64,000 bases of DNA. Source: CAWGYT01 sp963826795. GTDB taxonomy: Bacteria; Planctomycetota; Planctomycetia; Pirellulales; Pirellulaceae. Position 1 is the stretch's first letter, and every line of letters begins with the position of its first letter. Shown here piece after piece: positions 63,439 through 64,000 of this stretch. The stretch lies in assembly GCA_963826795.1 (NCBI GenBank), contig CAWGYT010000021.1:1-64000 (forward strand), written 5' to 3'. Below the pieces are notes generated by a model that searched no databases, had not been told where the DNA came from, and saw only the letters and a program-made list of their open reading frames with translations. The translations under genes and the position numbers were made by a program.

Positions 63439-64000
63439 ATGAATTACTTCGCTCACGGCCGAGACTTCGTCGACCGCCCCTGGCTCTTGGCCGGTACCGC
63501 GGTGCCGGATTGGCTCAGCGTCCTGGACCGCCGCGTGCGGGCTCGTTCCAAAGCCGCCCGGCGGTTTGTCCACGCGCGAGACCAACGCGTCGTTCAGCTC
63601 GCCGCGGGAATCATGCGGCACCACCAGGATGACGACTGGTTTCATCGAACCCGGGCCTTCGCCGAGTTGAGCTGGGAATTCACGGTCGCCACTCGAGATC
63701 GGCTCCCCCGCGATGACGGCCTGCGCCCAAGCTTCCTGGGACACATTTTGGTCGAGCTGCTGCTGGACGCCGAGCTGATCCGACACGACCCCGGCCGACT
63801 GGATGCGTACTATCTCGGACTCGAGGCGATGGACGTCGAGCTCGTGGGGTGGATCGTCGACAAGATCGCCACAGGACCAGCCCAACGCCTTTCTGAATTG
63901 ATCCCGAGGTTTTCGGCAGAGCGGTTCTTGTATGACTACGCCGATGATGGCAAACTGCTGTACCGATTGAATGGCGTGATGCACCGAGTGCGTTTGCCGC
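63439..64000 (+). CDS. Unknown protein, cut by the window end
   Basis: 187 residues of an open frame that runs past the right edge. It starts MNYFAHGRDFVDRPWLLAGT, then AVPDWLSVLDRRVRARSKAA, a His-rich HHQDDDWFHRTRAFAE and helices. The opening MNYFAH...GTAVPDWL is loosely like the start of ACP phosphodiesterase (AcpH) proteins with their early Asp, so a metal-dependent hydrolase is possible. I know similar planctomycete proteins only as hypothetical. The gene follows the HEAT lipoprotein by about 60 bases. Confidence 0.65.
   Translation, partial: MNYFAHGRDFVDRPWLLAGTAVPDWLSVLDRRVRARSKAARRFVHARDQRVVQLAAGIMRHHQDDDWFHRTRAFAELSWEFTVATRDRLPRDDGLRPSFLGHILVELLLDAELIRHDPGRLDAYYLGLEAMDVELVGWIVDKIATGPAQRLSELIPRFSAERFLYDYADDGKLLYRLNGVMHRVRLP

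Overview
The window looks like a piece of a Planctomycetota chromosome, most likely a Pirellulales-type organism. The reasons are the overall GC-rich coding style, the tmRNA tag AEGNFALAA (one residue from the tag I recall for Rhodopirellula), a DUF1570 protease-like protein, a planctomycete-style type II secretion cluster, and many exported proteins with no recognisable family.

Layout. 1-3.5 kb is the edge of a probable genomic island that ends at the 3' end of the tmRNA gene. It holds small unknown genes, three of them paralogous, an MT-A70 DNA methyltransferase and an excisionase-like HTH protein. 3.5-5 kb holds tmRNA and uppP. 5.2-9.2 kb holds a sugar isomerase-like TIM barrel, a TPR protein and a Wza-like polysaccharide export protein. 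9.2-21.7 kb is a run of mostly exported proteins: DUF11 repeats, EF-hand, Spy-like, an alpha/beta hydrolase and a class IV aminotransferase. 21.8-36.4 kb is a near-complete type II secretion operon (E, F, G, H, I, J, K, L, M/C-like fusion, D), followed by a lipoprotein and a convergent BON-domain protein. 38.5-50.8 kb carries large planctomycete-type proteins of unknown function and a PQQ/WD-type beta-propeller. 50.9-63.4 kb is housekeeping: purH, trpC, a PRMT-type methyltransferase, mutY, hemW, an RNase Z-like hydrolase and a CtpA-type protease. The window ends inside an unknown gene.

Two features stand out. First, downstream of mutY there is a ~600 bp array of 15 copies of a ~20 bp core, which abuts a second, diverged copy of the 3' half of mutY. 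Second, a family of inverted-repeat elements is scattered through intergenic sites. Several carry CTAG at their ends, and the TAG of that CTAG is the stop codon of at least three neighbouring genes.

Caution on the sequence itself. At least seven genes are each split by a small indel (wza-like, the T2SS-linked lipoprotein, the 40.8 kb coiled-coil protein, the 44.6-48.8 kb giant protein, the 49.1 kb propeller, purH and the HEAT lipoprotein). gspD, and probably gspI, carry short mis-framed stretches between two compensating indels. Because the reading frames are otherwise well conserved and purH is central metabolism, I read these as consensus errors of an unpolished assembly rather than biology. 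I annotate each such gene across its frameshift.
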